From positions 169,984 through 233,983 of the forward strand of contig NZ_ATUX01000008.1 of assembly GCF_000420425.1 (NCBI RefSeq): a DNA stretch of 64,000 nt, written 5' to 3'. Origin of the DNA: Schaalia vaccimaxillae DSM 15804. Its GTDB lineage: Bacteria > Actinomycetota > Actinomycetes > Actinomycetales > Actinomycetaceae. The translations under genes and the position numbers were made by a program. The notes beneath the pieces are model-generated. The model searched no databases and had not been told where the DNA came from. It saw nothing but the letters and a program-made list of their open reading frames with translations. Of the stretch, positions 54,222-63,439 are shown piece after piece; position 1 is the first letter of the stretch; the number at the start of each line of letters is the position of its first letter.

Positions 54222-56518
54222 GCGTTAGCTCCTTCATCGATACGGATTTCCAGCAATCGTTCACCTGTGTTGGGCTGATAAACATGCCCATCGATGTCCA
54301 CCAACCACGGCCGATCCGAATCGGTGGTTACACGAATCTGTCCACCACTGCGCACAACATGGAAACGCGCGTCAGCGGCACCTACCCCAGCATCACCTGC
54401 TGGTACAAGAACAGTTGAATCATGTCCATCCTGAAGAGCAAACATTTTAAGAACTACTCCATCAGCCCAGTCATATTCGGGACGATCATTGACGGCACCC
54501 ACAGCCAGGACAGAGTTTTGGCGGACGTAAAGGGGGAGGGAGTGGAAATCATGAAGCTCATGAATCCACTTGCCACCTTCTACGGTTTGTCCAGTCAGGA
54601 GTGAAGTCCAGCGTCCGGCTGGAAGATAGACATCGACGTCGCCGCTACTGGTGAATACCGGGGCGACGAGTAACGAGGAGCCAAGCATGTACTGCGTATC
54701 AATGTCGAATACCGCCCGGTCCTCAGGGAATTCGAGGACCATCGGCCGCATTACAGGGATTCCTTCGGCAACTGCTTCTCGAGCAGTAGCCCCGATGTAG
54801 GGCAACAATCGCATCTTCAAATTCGAGAATTCACGTGTGACGTCGGTGGCCTCCTCGTCGAAGGCCCAAGGGACGCGAACGGAATTCGATCCGTGGAAGC
54901 GCGAGTGAGAGCCGAGGAAGCCGAAAGCAATCCACCGCTTAAACACTGCTGGGTCGGGAGTTCCCTCGAACCCGCCGATGTCGTGGCTCCAGTATCCAAA
55001 GCCAGACATCGCCAGAGAGAGTCCACCGCGCAAGGTCTCCCCCATTGAAGGGAAGGTCGATTCGCAGTCGCCGCCCCAGTGGACCGGCATCGCCTGACCA
55101 CCGATCGTTGCTGATCGAGCAAAGAGTGTAGCCTCGCCGTAGCCAAGCCTCTCTTCAAGAACCTCGAACGCCGCACGGTTATAGAGGCCGGTGTAGGCAT
55201 TGTGCATAGCGATTGGATCCGAACCGTCAAACCATTCAATCCCGGTAACGGGGATCCGCTCACCAAAATCAGTTTTGAAGGAATCCACACCTAGATCAAT
55301 GAGAGCGCGGAGCTGATCCTTGAACCATTCGACGGCTTCTGGATTTGTGAAATCAACGAGCGACATCCCCGCTTGCCATAGGTCTGTCTGCCAGATTCCT
55401 CCATCCTGGGTGCGCAGCAGGTACCCCTTCTCGGCTCCCTCATCCCACAGGTGAGACTTCTGCGCAATGTACGGATTGAGCCATACGCATACCCGTAATC
55501 CGCGTTCTTTAAGCCGTGACAAGAAGCCCGCGGGATCAGGGAAAGCAACCGGATCCCACACGAAGTCACACCAGTGGAATTCACGCATCCAGAAAGTATC
55601 GAAGTGGAAACACGACAGGGGCAGTCCCCGCTCTGCCATGCCGTCAACGAAAGACATGACAGTGCGTTCGTCGTAGCTGGTCGTGAAAGAAGTTGTCAGC
55701 CAGGTTCCGTAGGACCATGCTGGCACCTTCGGCGGACGACCAGACAGAGCTGTGTATCTACGCAGAATTTCCTTAGGCGAGGGACCATCGATCAGGAGGT
55801 ACTCGAGCCGATCGCTACAGACAGAGAACTGGACTCGAGATACTGCTTCCGATCCAACTTCAAACGAAACATCGCCCTGATCGAGGACAAGGAGGCCATA
55901 TCCGGCTGTAGAAATATAGAAGGGAACGTTCTTGTATGCCTGTTCGGATGAGGTACCGCCGTCCTCGTTCCAGATATCGACGCTCTGACCATTTTTAACG
56001 AAAGCGCCAAAGCGTTCACCCATTCCGTAGATCCGCTCACCCGGATGCATTTGGAGCTGAACGTACGTATAGCGTTTCCCCTCGGGAGAAATCGCATGGC
56101 CGATGCCCCTAGTTGGGCAGGAGGTCACCGCTCTGTCCCCCGAAGAAACCTCGAATCCCCATCCGGCTTCACCTGGCATCTCAATGGCCAGATTTCCGGC
56201 ATTCAAACGCAAATGCTCTTCCCGCGATTCAACTCCGCACGGGAATTCTGCCGGCAGATTGAGATTGATGGCAGGCCGACGGGTGCGTCGCCCCTTCCAT
56301 CGTTCGACGGTCACTTTAATGACGCCCTCAGCAACCGGCGTGACATCGACTTCGAAAGTCCCGGTATTGAGCGTGTCTCCTCGCGTTTCAACATTTTTTA
56401 TCGGTGCGAGGAAAGAGATCTTAGGGACGTGGCAGTCAACCTCGAAGCCGCGCATCTGTCGAGCCCGTTCCACGGTCCAGCCGCGACGATCAAGCCAAAA
56501 ACCATCAGAAAATTTCAT
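54218..56518 (-). CDS. GH31 alpha-xylosidase (YicI-like)
   Basis: The product has 766 residues, matching YicI length. The start has AAGGAGTG upstream. A beta-sandwich N-domain precedes the barrel. The nucleophile Asp is in SFKTDFGERIP and the acid Asp in HWGGDCEST; KVPAWSYGTWLTTSF and FWMREFHWCDFVWD are YicI-type xylose-pocket segments. It should remove alpha-1,6 xylose, for example from isoprimeverose. With the GH1 enzyme this points to xyloglucan-derived oligosaccharides; a plain alpha-glucosidase role is the alternative. Confidence 0.9.
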   Translation of the reverse strand: MKFSDGFWLDRRGWTVERARQMRGFEVDCHVPKISFLAPIKNVETRGDTLNTGTFEVDVTPVAEGVIKVTVERWKGRRTRRPAINLNLPAEFPCGVESREEHLRLNAGNLAIEMPGEAGWGFEVSSGDRAVTSCPTRGIGHAISPEGKRYTYVQLQMHPGERIYGMGERFGAFVKNGQSVDIWNEDGGTSSEQAYKNVPFYISTAGYGLLVLDQGDVSFEVGSEAVSRVQFSVCSDRLEYLLIDGPSPKEILRRYTALSGRPPKVPAWSYGTWLTTSFTTSYDERTVMSFVDGMAERGLPLSCFHFDTFWMREFHWCDFVWDPVAFPDPAGFLSRLKERGLRVCVWLNPYIAQKSHLWDEGAEKGYLLRTQDGGIWQTDLWQAGMSLVDFTNPEAVEWFKDQLRALIDLGVDSFKTDFGERIPVTGIEWFDGSDPIAMHNAYTGLYNRAAFEVLEERLGYGEATLFARSATIGGQAMPVHWGGDCESTFPSMGETLRGGLSLAMSGFGYWSHDIGGFEGTPDPAVFKRWIAFGFLGSHSRFHGSNSVRVPWAFDEEATDVTREFSNLKMRLLPYIGATAREAVAEGIPVMRPMVLEFPEDRAVFDIDTQYMLGSSLLVAPVFTSSGDVDVYLPAGRWTSLLTGQTVEGGKWIHELHDFHSLPLYVRQNSVLAVGAVNDRPEYDWADGVVLKMFALQDGHDSTVLVPAGDAGVGAADARFHVVRSGGQIRVTTDSDRPWLVDIDGHVYQPNTGERLLEIRIDEGANA

Positions 56519-56545
56519 AAATGCACTCCTTGATGTACGGCCACG

Positions 56546-57394
56546 TTATTTCACTGCGCCAGCAGTGATTCCACGTGACAAGGTCCTTTGGAAGAAAAGG
56601 AAGAAGAGGAAAGTCGGAATGAGTGATAGAAGGGCCCCTGCGTTCAAAGTGGGGACATCCAGCATGCGATCCCCCTGCAACGAAGCGAGCGCAATCGGAA
56701 CTGTCTGATTCGTATTCGATGTCAGCATGACCATCGGAATAAAGAACTCGTTCCATGTCCAGATGAAGAAGAAGACCATAAGGACGCCCAGTGTCGGACG
56801 AACATTAGGGAAGACGACGGAGCGCAGAATCCTCCATCGCGAGGCTCCATCGATTTGGGCAGCCTCAAGAAGTGCCCTTGGGAAAGTTCCTAGGACAGAA
56901 GCTAAAAGGTACGTTCCAAAAGCAGATTGGATGACAGCAAAAATAATGACGATCGACCAGGGATTGTCGTTGAGGCCAACGATTCGCGCCATCGTAAACA
57001 GCGGGTATACAAGAACTTCCTGGGGGAGCATGTTCGCCAGAAGAAACACTCCAATGAGGAAAGAACTGCCTTTGACCTTACCGATACCGATCGCAAACGC
57101 GCTGAACAGCGAAATGGCAACACCAAAGAGTGCGACGAGGCCGGAGGTCCACACCGAGTTCCAGACTTTCAACGGGAAGTTAGTCCTTTCCCAGAAGTAC
57201 TGGAGTCCCTCGGTATGAAAATGGTTCGGGAGGGCGAGGGGACCACCACTCGAATAATCGGTGGAAGACTTAAATGCATTGAGCAGCATAAGGAGGATGG
57301 GCGAAATCATGGCGATGGCCACGACCGAGCATAGCGCGAGGATCACCCATCGCTGCCATCCACGGTGGAATCGATCATTCTGTTGAGGCGCCAT
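56546..57394 (-). CDS. Sugar ABC transporter permease (MalG/CUT1 type)
   Basis: I chose ATG 57394 (MAPQQNDRFHRG) just after the upstream permease stop, with AGGGGG upstream; the longer frame overlaps that gene. The product has 282 residues with six transmembrane segments. The EAA loop reads ALLEAAQIDGASRWRILRSV. It pairs with the MalF-type permease encoded immediately upstream. Confidence 0.95.
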   Translation of the reverse strand: MAPQQNDRFHRGWQRWVILALCSVVAIAMISPILLMLLNAFKSSTDYSSGGPLALPNHFHTEGLQYFWERTNFPLKVWNSVWTSGLVALFGVAISLFSAFAIGIGKVKGSSFLIGVFLLANMLPQEVLVYPLFTMARIVGLNDNPWSIVIIFAVIQSAFGTYLLASVLGTFPRALLEAAQIDGASRWRILRSVVFPNVRPTLGVLMVFFFIWTWNEFFIPMVMLTSNTNQTVPIALASLQGDRMLDVPTLNAGALLSLIPTFLFFLFFQRTLSRGITAGAVK

Positions 57395-57395
57395 G

Positions 57396-58367
57396 TCAGT
57401 ACCCCCTTTCCTCACGTTTAGCCGAACGGTTTTGAAGGACCTGAATAACGGTGGCAATGAGGACGATGACCAGTGTAAGGACCGTAGCAATCGCCGCTCC
57501 GTAGCCCACTTTCGATTTATCGAAGAAGTTGAGATACGAGTAGTACGACGGAACCAGGGTCGAGGATTCCGGTCCTCCCCTTGTTAAGACATAGACAGGG
57601 GCAAATACTTTGAGTGCGGCAACCGTACAGGTCAACACGATGACAAATGTTTCGGGTTTGATCTGCGGAATGGTGATCGCTTTGAAGCGCTGCCACCATC
57701 CAGCACCATCGAGTTCAGCAGCCTCGTACAGTTCCGGGTCAACACGTTCAAGCGCCGACATGAAGATAACCGTGGGATAGCCGATCTGGATCCAGATCAG
57801 GACCAACATGACCGAGGGCAGTGCCGTAGAAGTCGATCCAAGCCAGTTCGGCGGGGCGGTCAAGCCCGCCGACCGTAGGAGTGAGTTGAGCGCGCCTGTT
57901 TCAGCGTTAAGGATCCAGTTCCAGACGATTCCAGCAACAGAGATTGGAAGGATCTGCGGCAGATAGTAGGTGGCGCGCAGGAAACTGGCCACTCCGGAGG
58001 TGAAATGCTTACCGATGTAATCGAAAAGTACCGAGGCCAGGAGAAGTCCGATGAGCGTCGGAACGATCACCATAGCAACGATCATGAAAAGAGAGTTTTT
58101 GAAGGAAAGCCAGAATGCCGAGTCGTGAAGAAGGTTCTGGTAATTTTCCAGACCGACGAACTTCATCTTCGACATGCCTCCTTTCCACTTCGTCAACGAG
58201 TAGTAGAGATTGAGGACGAAGGGGATGAGAATGACGACGATGAAGCCAATCATTCCCGGGATGAGGTATGGCAGATAGCCGATAGAACTGCGCTTCTTTT
58301 TATGGCGTTCTCCACTCTTGCTCCGTGGATCAGCTTTGCGTTCCGTTAGCGTCGTTGCATAGACCAT
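57396..58367 (-). CDS. Sugar ABC transporter permease (MalF/CUT1 type)
   Basis: The product has 323 residues. A Lys/Arg-rich cytosolic N-terminus precedes six transmembrane segments beginning IPGMIGFIVVILIPF. The EAA loop is ELYEAAELDGAGWWQRFKAI. It lies one base upstream of the second permease and 66 bp downstream of the binding-protein gene. No ATPase is encoded in the island, so a shared MsmK-type ATPase elsewhere is likely. Confidence 0.95.
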   Translation of the reverse strand: MVYATTLTERKADPRSKSGERHKKKRSSIGYLPYLIPGMIGFIVVILIPFVLNLYYSLTKWKGGMSKMKFVGLENYQNLLHDSAFWLSFKNSLFMIVAMVIVPTLIGLLLASVLFDYIGKHFTSGVASFLRATYYLPQILPISVAGIVWNWILNAETGALNSLLRSAGLTAPPNWLGSTSTALPSVMLVLIWIQIGYPTVIFMSALERVDPELYEAAELDGAGWWQRFKAITIPQIKPETFVIVLTCTVAALKVFAPVYVLTRGGPESSTLVPSYYSYLNFFDKSKVGYGAAIATVLTLVIVLIATVIQVLQNRSAKREERGY

Positions 58368-58400
58368 GTCTCACCTTTCCTGATCGTGTCGAGTTGTGGT

Positions 58401-58427
58401 GGGCGGCGGCCCAAGGGGCCGCCGCCC
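58401..58427. terminator. Intercistronic GC hairpin after the binding-protein gene
   Basis: GGGCGGCGGCCC pairs perfectly with GGGCCGCCGCCC across the loop AAG. Such a hairpin between a binding-protein gene and permease genes usually raises binding-protein mRNA by partial termination or 3' protection. Confidence 0.75.
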
Positions 58428-58433
58428 TGGGGT

Positions 58434-59738
58434 TTACTCACCCGTCAGTTCGGATTTGCCTTCCGAATAGAGCTTTCCGAGGGTCGTCATGGCGTCTTCG
58501 GGGGACTTCGAACCGCTCATGATGGACTGGAGATTGGAAACAATCTGGTCATAGAAGCCCGGAACCGGCCAATCGGGGTAGTACGCGAGGGCGTCCTTCT
58601 CAGCAAGGCTCTGGAAGTTCTCGGTAAGAGTCTTTGTTTCGGGGTCGCTGATCGAGTCGGTGCCGCCAACTACAGGCAGGCCGCCTTCCTCACCAAGGAT
58701 GTTTTGAACCTCGGGACGCAGAGTGATATCGATGAAGTCGTAAGCCAGCTCTTTATTCTTCGCATTTTCCGGAACAACCCACAGGTTGCCCGAGGAACCG
58801 AGTGCGTAGTTGGAGGGGAAGAGGAACTGGCCGAAGCCGTCACCCATTTCAGTCTTGAGTCGCCCGAACCACCAAGAGCCCGAGACCATCATCGGGTATT
58901 TGCCTGCGATGAAGCTCGTACCCATATCTTCGGCTGCCAGGCCTGAGGAATCTGCGGAGATATAGCCTGCATCAACCCAATTCTTGAAGAGCTTGGCACC
59001 CGAAGCGATGGGATCGGCGGTCCAGTCAACATCGGCGTCGAAGAATTGGTAGTTACGGACGAACTCGTCATCAGCCCCGGTCAGGACCAGGTTATACCAA
59101 AGCTGTCCCATCGGGTACTCGGCTCCCGCTTCAGCAAGCGGGGTGATGCCCTTTGCTTTGAAGGCATCCATGACGGCAATGAATTCGTCGAGGGTCTTGG
59201 GAATTTCCAGTCCCGCATCGGCGAACATCTGTCGGTTGTAGTAAACGAACACAAATTCACCGTAGTTGGGAACGCCGTACCACGAGCCTGAACCCATCAG
59301 GCCATCTTCGGTGTATTGGGCGGTTGCTGAAATCGAAGCGGGAAGGGATTTGTCCCAGCCGCGTTCTTTCGCCGTGTCGGTGAGGTCGGTGATGAGCCCT
59401 TGGGAGGCGAGTTGGCCAGCAGTTGCGTTGCCCTTGTTGTATTCCATGATGTCGGGCACTGAATCGCCAGTCAGGACGATTTTGGCATTCTTCTGGATCT
59501 GTTCGAAGGTCTGCTCTTCGGTTTTGACCTCAACGCCGGGGTGTTCTTCTTTGAAGATCTCAATGGCTTTCGCCCAGGCTTTGCCCATTGCGGAGTCATC
59601 GGTCTCGTAGTCCCAGATGGTGAGCGACTTACCTTCGGCAGAATTCGCCTCGGAATCAGAGCCGCCGGAGCAGGCAGCCATGCCCATGGTCATGGCGAGT
59701 GCAGCCGTAACGGCCACAGCACTCGTGAATTTCTTCAT
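58434..59738 (-). CDS. Sugar ABC transporter substrate-binding lipoprotein (CUT1)
   Basis: I chose ATG 59738 (MKKFTSAVAVTAALAMTMG), which gives a normal signal and lipobox MAAC; the longer frame crosses the promoter. The product has 434 residues, with the SBP_bac_1 pattern LTIWDYETDDSAMGKAW and NKELAYDFIDITLRPEVQ. It binds the imported oligosaccharide. It is the first gene of the operon and has a LacI operator about 72 bp upstream of the start. Confidence 0.95.
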   Translation of the reverse strand: MKKFTSAVAVTAALAMTMGMAACSGGSDSEANSAEGKSLTIWDYETDDSAMGKAWAKAIEIFKEEHPGVEVKTEEQTFEQIQKNAKIVLTGDSVPDIMEYNKGNATAGQLASQGLITDLTDTAKERGWDKSLPASISATAQYTEDGLMGSGSWYGVPNYGEFVFVYYNRQMFADAGLEIPKTLDEFIAVMDAFKAKGITPLAEAGAEYPMGQLWYNLVLTGADDEFVRNYQFFDADVDWTADPIASGAKLFKNWVDAGYISADSSGLAAEDMGTSFIAGKYPMMVSGSWWFGRLKTEMGDGFGQFLFPSNYALGSSGNLWVVPENAKNKELAYDFIDITLRPEVQNILGEEGGLPVVGGTDSISDPETKTLTENFQSLAEKDALAYYPDWPVPGFYDQIVSNLQSIMSGSKSPEDAMTTLGKLYSEGKSELTGE

Positions 59739-59809
59739 GAGATTGTCTCCAATCAATGTGTTGTGGTACCCGGGATCCCGGGCGTTGGGGAGATGAGTAA
59801 ACACCTATT

Positions 59810-59825
59810 ATCGAAGCGCTTCGAT
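59810..59825. promoter_or_regulatory. LacI-family operator of the sugar operon
   Basis: ATCGAAGCGCTTCGAT is a perfect 16-bp palindrome with the central CG-type core of LacI sites. It is identical to the site upstream of the lacI gene. On the minus strand GATAAT follows its edge as a possible -10, so bound repressor would block the promoter. Confidence 0.85.
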
Positions 59826-59948
59826 TACGCGACGATTCTCCACATGGACAGAAAACGGATTCAAGATGTCAACTCATATCCTGCGTACGAACAACGACGT
59901 CCGCACCGTAACAAGCAGGCTTGACAGTTGACCCATCAAAGCCTCGAA

Positions 59949-60968
59949 TTACACCGCATCAGAAGACGCGGACTGAACCGACCCCCTCTCTCGATATTCT
60001 GGAGAGTAGAGTTCCACCTTTGGAACCTGCCCCTCCATCAACGCAAGGATCATTTCAACCGCTTTGACCCCTGACTGGGTGGCATCCAAAGGAACCTCAT
60101 CAAGAGGAACCACAAATCTATTCGTATCGAAGCAGGCGCACGCCATGAGCACCGACAGCCCCCCGGACTGCCCGATCGTCTCAACAACACCCAGCTCACG
60201 AGCACTTGCAAGCACCGCATTTACTTCAAATTCATTGCAATCAAGAACGATCGCACTCAGATCTGAAGATTCCGCGAAGGCACGAGCAAGAGCATCTTCC
60301 CCGCCAGTAGGAACAAATATCGCTTTAATGCCCAGGCTGTCAGCATAATCAGCAAACTCACGCCTAAATCGCCAGGCGAACCCCATTCGCCTTTCATACA
60401 AGGCTGCGGAATGTCCGATCAGACCAATTGAGCGATGCCCCAGCTGCGCAAGGCGTTCGACGCATAGCCTTGCCGCAGCCTCAAAATCCATGTCAACACA
60501 AGCCACTCCTTCGCAGTCCTCGGGAAGGCCGATAATGACAGCGGGAACATCAAGGGAGCGAATAACTTCAACTCGTTGGTCATGGAGGCAGACATCCATC
60601 ATGATGATGCCATCAACCAGATCAGTATCAACCACCCTACGGATCGCCTCGACAGCGTCTTCCCCCGACTCTGTCAGGAGGATAACGTCATATCCACGAT
60701 CCCTTGCTGCACCCACGACAGACAGCACAAATGCCATGAAGGACATCGGGTACGTCTCGGAGTGCATCGGTGCCGAGAACGCCAAAATCTTCGTGCTTGC
60801 CGATGCGAGCATCCTCGCACCAGCGTTGGGTCGATAGCCAAGTTCGTCGATCGCCTTTTCGACACGAGCTGCGGTCGCCGCCGAAATAGGACGTTTTCCC
60901 GACAAGACGTATGACACCGTGGAGATGGACACGCCGGCACGCGCAGCAACATCTGAAACAGTTGCCAT
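59949..60968 (-). CDS. LacI-family transcriptional regulator of the sugar island
   Basis: I chose ATG 60968 (MATVSDVAARAGVSISTVSY) with AGGGGGTGG upstream; the extra 32 codons cross the operator. The product has 339 residues: HTH and hinge (SYVLSGKRPISAATAARVEK), then a periplasmic-binding-like effector domain. It is the only regulator in the island. Two identical palindromes, before its own gene and before the binding-protein gene, make self-repression and substrate-induced release likely. Confidence 0.94.
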   Translation of the reverse strand: MATVSDVAARAGVSISTVSYVLSGKRPISAATAARVEKAIDELGYRPNAGARMLASASTKILAFSAPMHSETYPMSFMAFVLSVVGAARDRGYDVILLTESGEDAVEAIRRVVDTDLVDGIIMMDVCLHDQRVEVIRSLDVPAVIIGLPEDCEGVACVDMDFEAAARLCVERLAQLGHRSIGLIGHSAALYERRMGFAWRFRREFADYADSLGIKAIFVPTGGEDALARAFAESSDLSAIVLDCNEFEVNAVLASARELGVVETIGQSGGLSVLMACACFDTNRFVVPLDEVPLDATQSGVKAVEMILALMEGQVPKVELYSPEYRERGSVQSASSDAV

Positions 60969-60981
60969 GCCACCCCCTTGT

Positions 60982-60997
60982 ATCGAAGCGCTTCGAT
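60982..60997. promoter_or_regulatory. LacI-family operator upstream of lacI
   Basis: An identical copy of ATCGAAGCGCTTCGAT, ending 13 bp upstream of the lacI ATG. It fits autoregulation. Confidence 0.85.
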
Positions 60998-61070
60998 TAC
61001 TGTGAAAAACAGCATACGCCTCGACACTCTTGGTTGCAACACCCACTTGACATCTATGCCTCACGGCCCT

Positions 61071-61091
61071 GCGGTGCGGCCAGGGTCACGC
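61071..61091. repeat. Direct repeat, cysS-side boundary of sugar island
   Basis: A second copy of the 21-bp boundary repeat (20 of 21), ending 3 bp before the cysS stop codon. The two copies enclose only the sugar genes. Confidence 0.8.
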
Positions 61092-61094
61092 AAG

Positions 61095-62546
61095 TCAGCC
61101 AACGTGCCAAGTGGCGCCGTCGCGCCCGTCCTCGACAATGATTCCGGCCCCGGCCAAACGATCACGCAACTCGTCGGCGCGCGCCCAGTCCTTGTCTGCT
61201 CGAGCCGCAGCCCGCTCAGCGAGCAGGGTTTGCACCAGCGCATCCAACGCCTCGTGTTCGGCTGAATCGGTTCCCTCGCCGAGCCCCATTTGGCCGCGCC
61301 ACTGCTGGCCCGCCGGATCCAAACCCAGCACGTCAAGCATTGAGCGCACGAGCACCTGTTCGCGCCGAACCGCCGCCTGATCTGCCGCGTCAATGGCGGT
61401 GTTACCTGCCTTGAGGTGCTCGTGGATGACAGCCAACGCTCCGGCAACATTGAGGTCGTCGTTCATTGCGGCAACGAAACCTTCGGGCAACTCGGATGCG
61501 GGCAGGGCGATTTCCTCAGCCGAAGCCTCGCCTGCAACTACGATCGAACGCTCAACGAAACTAGAGAATTTCGTCCACGCGGCGTTGGCCGCGGGCAGGG
61601 TTTCCGGAGCCCATTCGATGGCGCTGCGGTGATGGACGGTCGACAATGCCCAGCGCACGGCAACCGCGGGAAAGTCTTGCGTCAAGGCCCCGATAGACAA
61701 GACGTTGCCCAGCGACTTCGACATTTTTTCGCCCTTGGTGGTGACCCAGGCGTTGTGGACCCACAGACGTGCGAACCCCCAGCCTGCAGCATGAGACTGC
61801 GCCTGCTCGTTCTCGTGGTGCGGGAAACGCAGGTCGATGCCGCCGCCGTGGATATCGAATTCGTCGCCCAGGTAGCGTCGGCTCATGGCTGAGCATTCCA
61901 GGTGCCAGCCGGGGCGGCCTCGTCCCCACGGAGATTCCCACGAGGCGGTGGCAGGCTCGCCAGGTTTGGTGGCTTTCCACAGGGCGAAGTCTCGGGGGTC
62001 TTTTTTGCCCGCTTCGACGGCGGCATCAATCTGAGCTTCGTCTTCGGTGGTGCGCATATCGGCGAGGCGTTGGCGGGTGATGGAGCCGTAATCGGGCTGG
62101 CTGTGGACGTCGAAGTAGACGTTTCCATGGCCATCATCGTAGGCGTGACCGCGGTCTACGAGGCGGCGGACGAGGTCGATCTGGTCGGTGATGTGGCCGG
62201 TGGCGCGCGGTTCGTAAGTTGGTGGTAGGACGCCGAGGGTGTCGTATGCCTGGGTGAATTCTCGTTCGAATTGGTAGGCCCAGGCCCACCAGAGGGCTCC
62301 GGATTCTGCCGATTTGTTGAGGATTTTGTCGTCGATATCGGTGATGTTTCGGACGTATGTGACATCGAGGTCGCTGCGGCGCATCCAGCGAATCATGGCG
62401 TCGAAGGCGATGGCTGCACGCAGGTGGCCGACGTGGGGGGAGCCTTGGACCGTGGCTCCGCATAGGTAGATGCCGACGTGACCGGGCGTCACTGGGTCGA
62501 GGGGCTGGAGTCGGGCGGTTTTGGAGTCGTGCAGGTGCAGCGTCAT
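61095..62546 (-). CDS. cysS: Cysteinyl-tRNA synthetase
   Basis: The product has 483 residues. The zinc Cys is in YLCGATVQGSPHVGHLRAA, which also holds the HIGH motif (HVGH). KGEKMSKSLGN is the KMSKS loop; HLECSAMSRRYLG and DIHGGGIDLRFPHHENE carry the remaining zinc ligands. The C-terminal anticodon-binding helices end with TWHVG. It charges tRNA-Cys. MshC, a related mycothiol enzyme, is shorter and less likely. Confidence 0.97.
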   Translation of the reverse strand: MTLHLHDSKTARLQPLDPVTPGHVGIYLCGATVQGSPHVGHLRAAIAFDAMIRWMRRSDLDVTYVRNITDIDDKILNKSAESGALWWAWAYQFEREFTQAYDTLGVLPPTYEPRATGHITDQIDLVRRLVDRGHAYDDGHGNVYFDVHSQPDYGSITRQRLADMRTTEDEAQIDAAVEAGKKDPRDFALWKATKPGEPATASWESPWGRGRPGWHLECSAMSRRYLGDEFDIHGGGIDLRFPHHENEQAQSHAAGWGFARLWVHNAWVTTKGEKMSKSLGNVLSIGALTQDFPAVAVRWALSTVHHRSAIEWAPETLPAANAAWTKFSSFVERSIVVAGEASAEEIALPASELPEGFVAAMNDDLNVAGALAVIHEHLKAGNTAIDAADQAAVRREQVLVRSMLDVLGLDPAGQQWRGQMGLGEGTDSAEHEALDALVQTLLAERAAARADKDWARADELRDRLAGAGIIVEDGRDGATWHVG

Positions 62547-62666
62547 GGCTCGATCCTATCGGGGAGGGGACGAGGGCGAGAAAGCGGCGCCCACAGTTGG
62601 GGACTTCGTGACGTGTGTCAGGCTTCTCCTTGCTGTCTCCCTCTGCGCCCGCTCCTTTTCTTTTCC

Positions 62667-62725
62667 GCGAGGGACGCCCATAACTTTGCCGAGGGACGCC
62701 CATAAGTCTCGCGAGGGGGGCTCGT
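62667..62725. repeat. 22-bp tandem repeat array D (2 units plus a degenerate third)
   Basis: Cores at 62669 and 62691, with a degenerate GAGGGGGGC at 62713, keep the 22-bp period. The array lies in the divergent gap between cysS and the lipoprotein gene at 62804. Confidence 0.85.
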
Positions 62726-62803
62726 GTGTGTTGGTGGGTGGGTTGTGCACATTTTTGGGTAAGTGGTGGCGTTTGTGGGTGTGGGGCTTTTACGGTAGGA
62801 GCC

Positions 62804-63439
62804 GTGATTAATCGTGGTGTGTTTTTTGGGCGGGCGTTGGCCTGTGTGGTGGCGTGTGTTGTGGTGTGTGGGTGTGCCAGCACCGGCTCGTCTGGCCAGT
62901 CGGGTCAGTCTGGTGGGTTGGTGGATGTGGTGATGTCGGGCGGTTATGTGGTTGGTGAGGACGGGAGTTTGGTTCAGCCCCATGTTGTGGTTGAAGAGCC
63001 TGTGTTAAATGCTGCGGGTTTGCAGTTCAATGAAACAGGCGCCACCTATGCTGCCCAACACTTCTTAGCCCTGACCCAATACGCCTGGCAAACCGGCAAC
63101 ACACAACCCATGAAAGACTTTTCAACTTCTGAGTGCACACCATGCCAAGAAATGATCGCTGAAATTGAGGATGTCTATTCGGGTGGGGGCTGGGCAAACG
63201 GTGTTCGCTACACAGTTTTAAAGAGGGTGGGTACCACTCGGGTGAATGAGCATCAGGATCTAGGACAGGCCTACAACGTTTCACTTGAGATTTTGACGAG
63301 TACGCACGACATATATAGTGACGGTCGTCTTGAGGAGGCTCCAGAGGAACACGCGTTTGTTGCATTTTTAATGAGTTGGAGTGGAGATTCCTGGCAGGTT
63401 GTCGGTGGCGCATCGGAGGTCGCCGGTGATGAACATTAA
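62804..63439 (+). CDS. DUF6318-like lipoprotein
   Basis: GTG at 62804 follows TAGGAG; the upstream part of the frame is low-complexity. The product has 211 residues: signal MINRGVFFGRALACVVACVV, lipobox VCGC, then a Gly/Ser linker. The mature part has the pattern ATYAAQHFLALTQYAWQTGN followed by STSECTPCQEM, with a paired Cys motif that I associate with DUF6318 of actinobacterial lipoproteins. Its 3' end overlaps the next gene. Role unknown. Confidence 0.82.
   Translation: MINRGVFFGRALACVVACVVVCGCASTGSSGQSGQSGGLVDVVMSGGYVVGEDGSLVQPHVVVEEPVLNAAGLQFNETGATYAAQHFLALTQYAWQTGNTQPMKDFSTSECTPCQEMIAEIEDVYSGGGWANGVRYTVLKRVGTTRVNEHQDLGQAYNVSLEILTSTHDIYSDGRLEEAPEEHAFVAFLMSWSGDSWQVVGGASEVAGDEH

Noticed and set aside
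61095..62546. MshC (mycothiol ligase) instead of CysS
   Set aside because: 483 residues with a full C-terminal domain fit CysS; MshC is about 410 residues.
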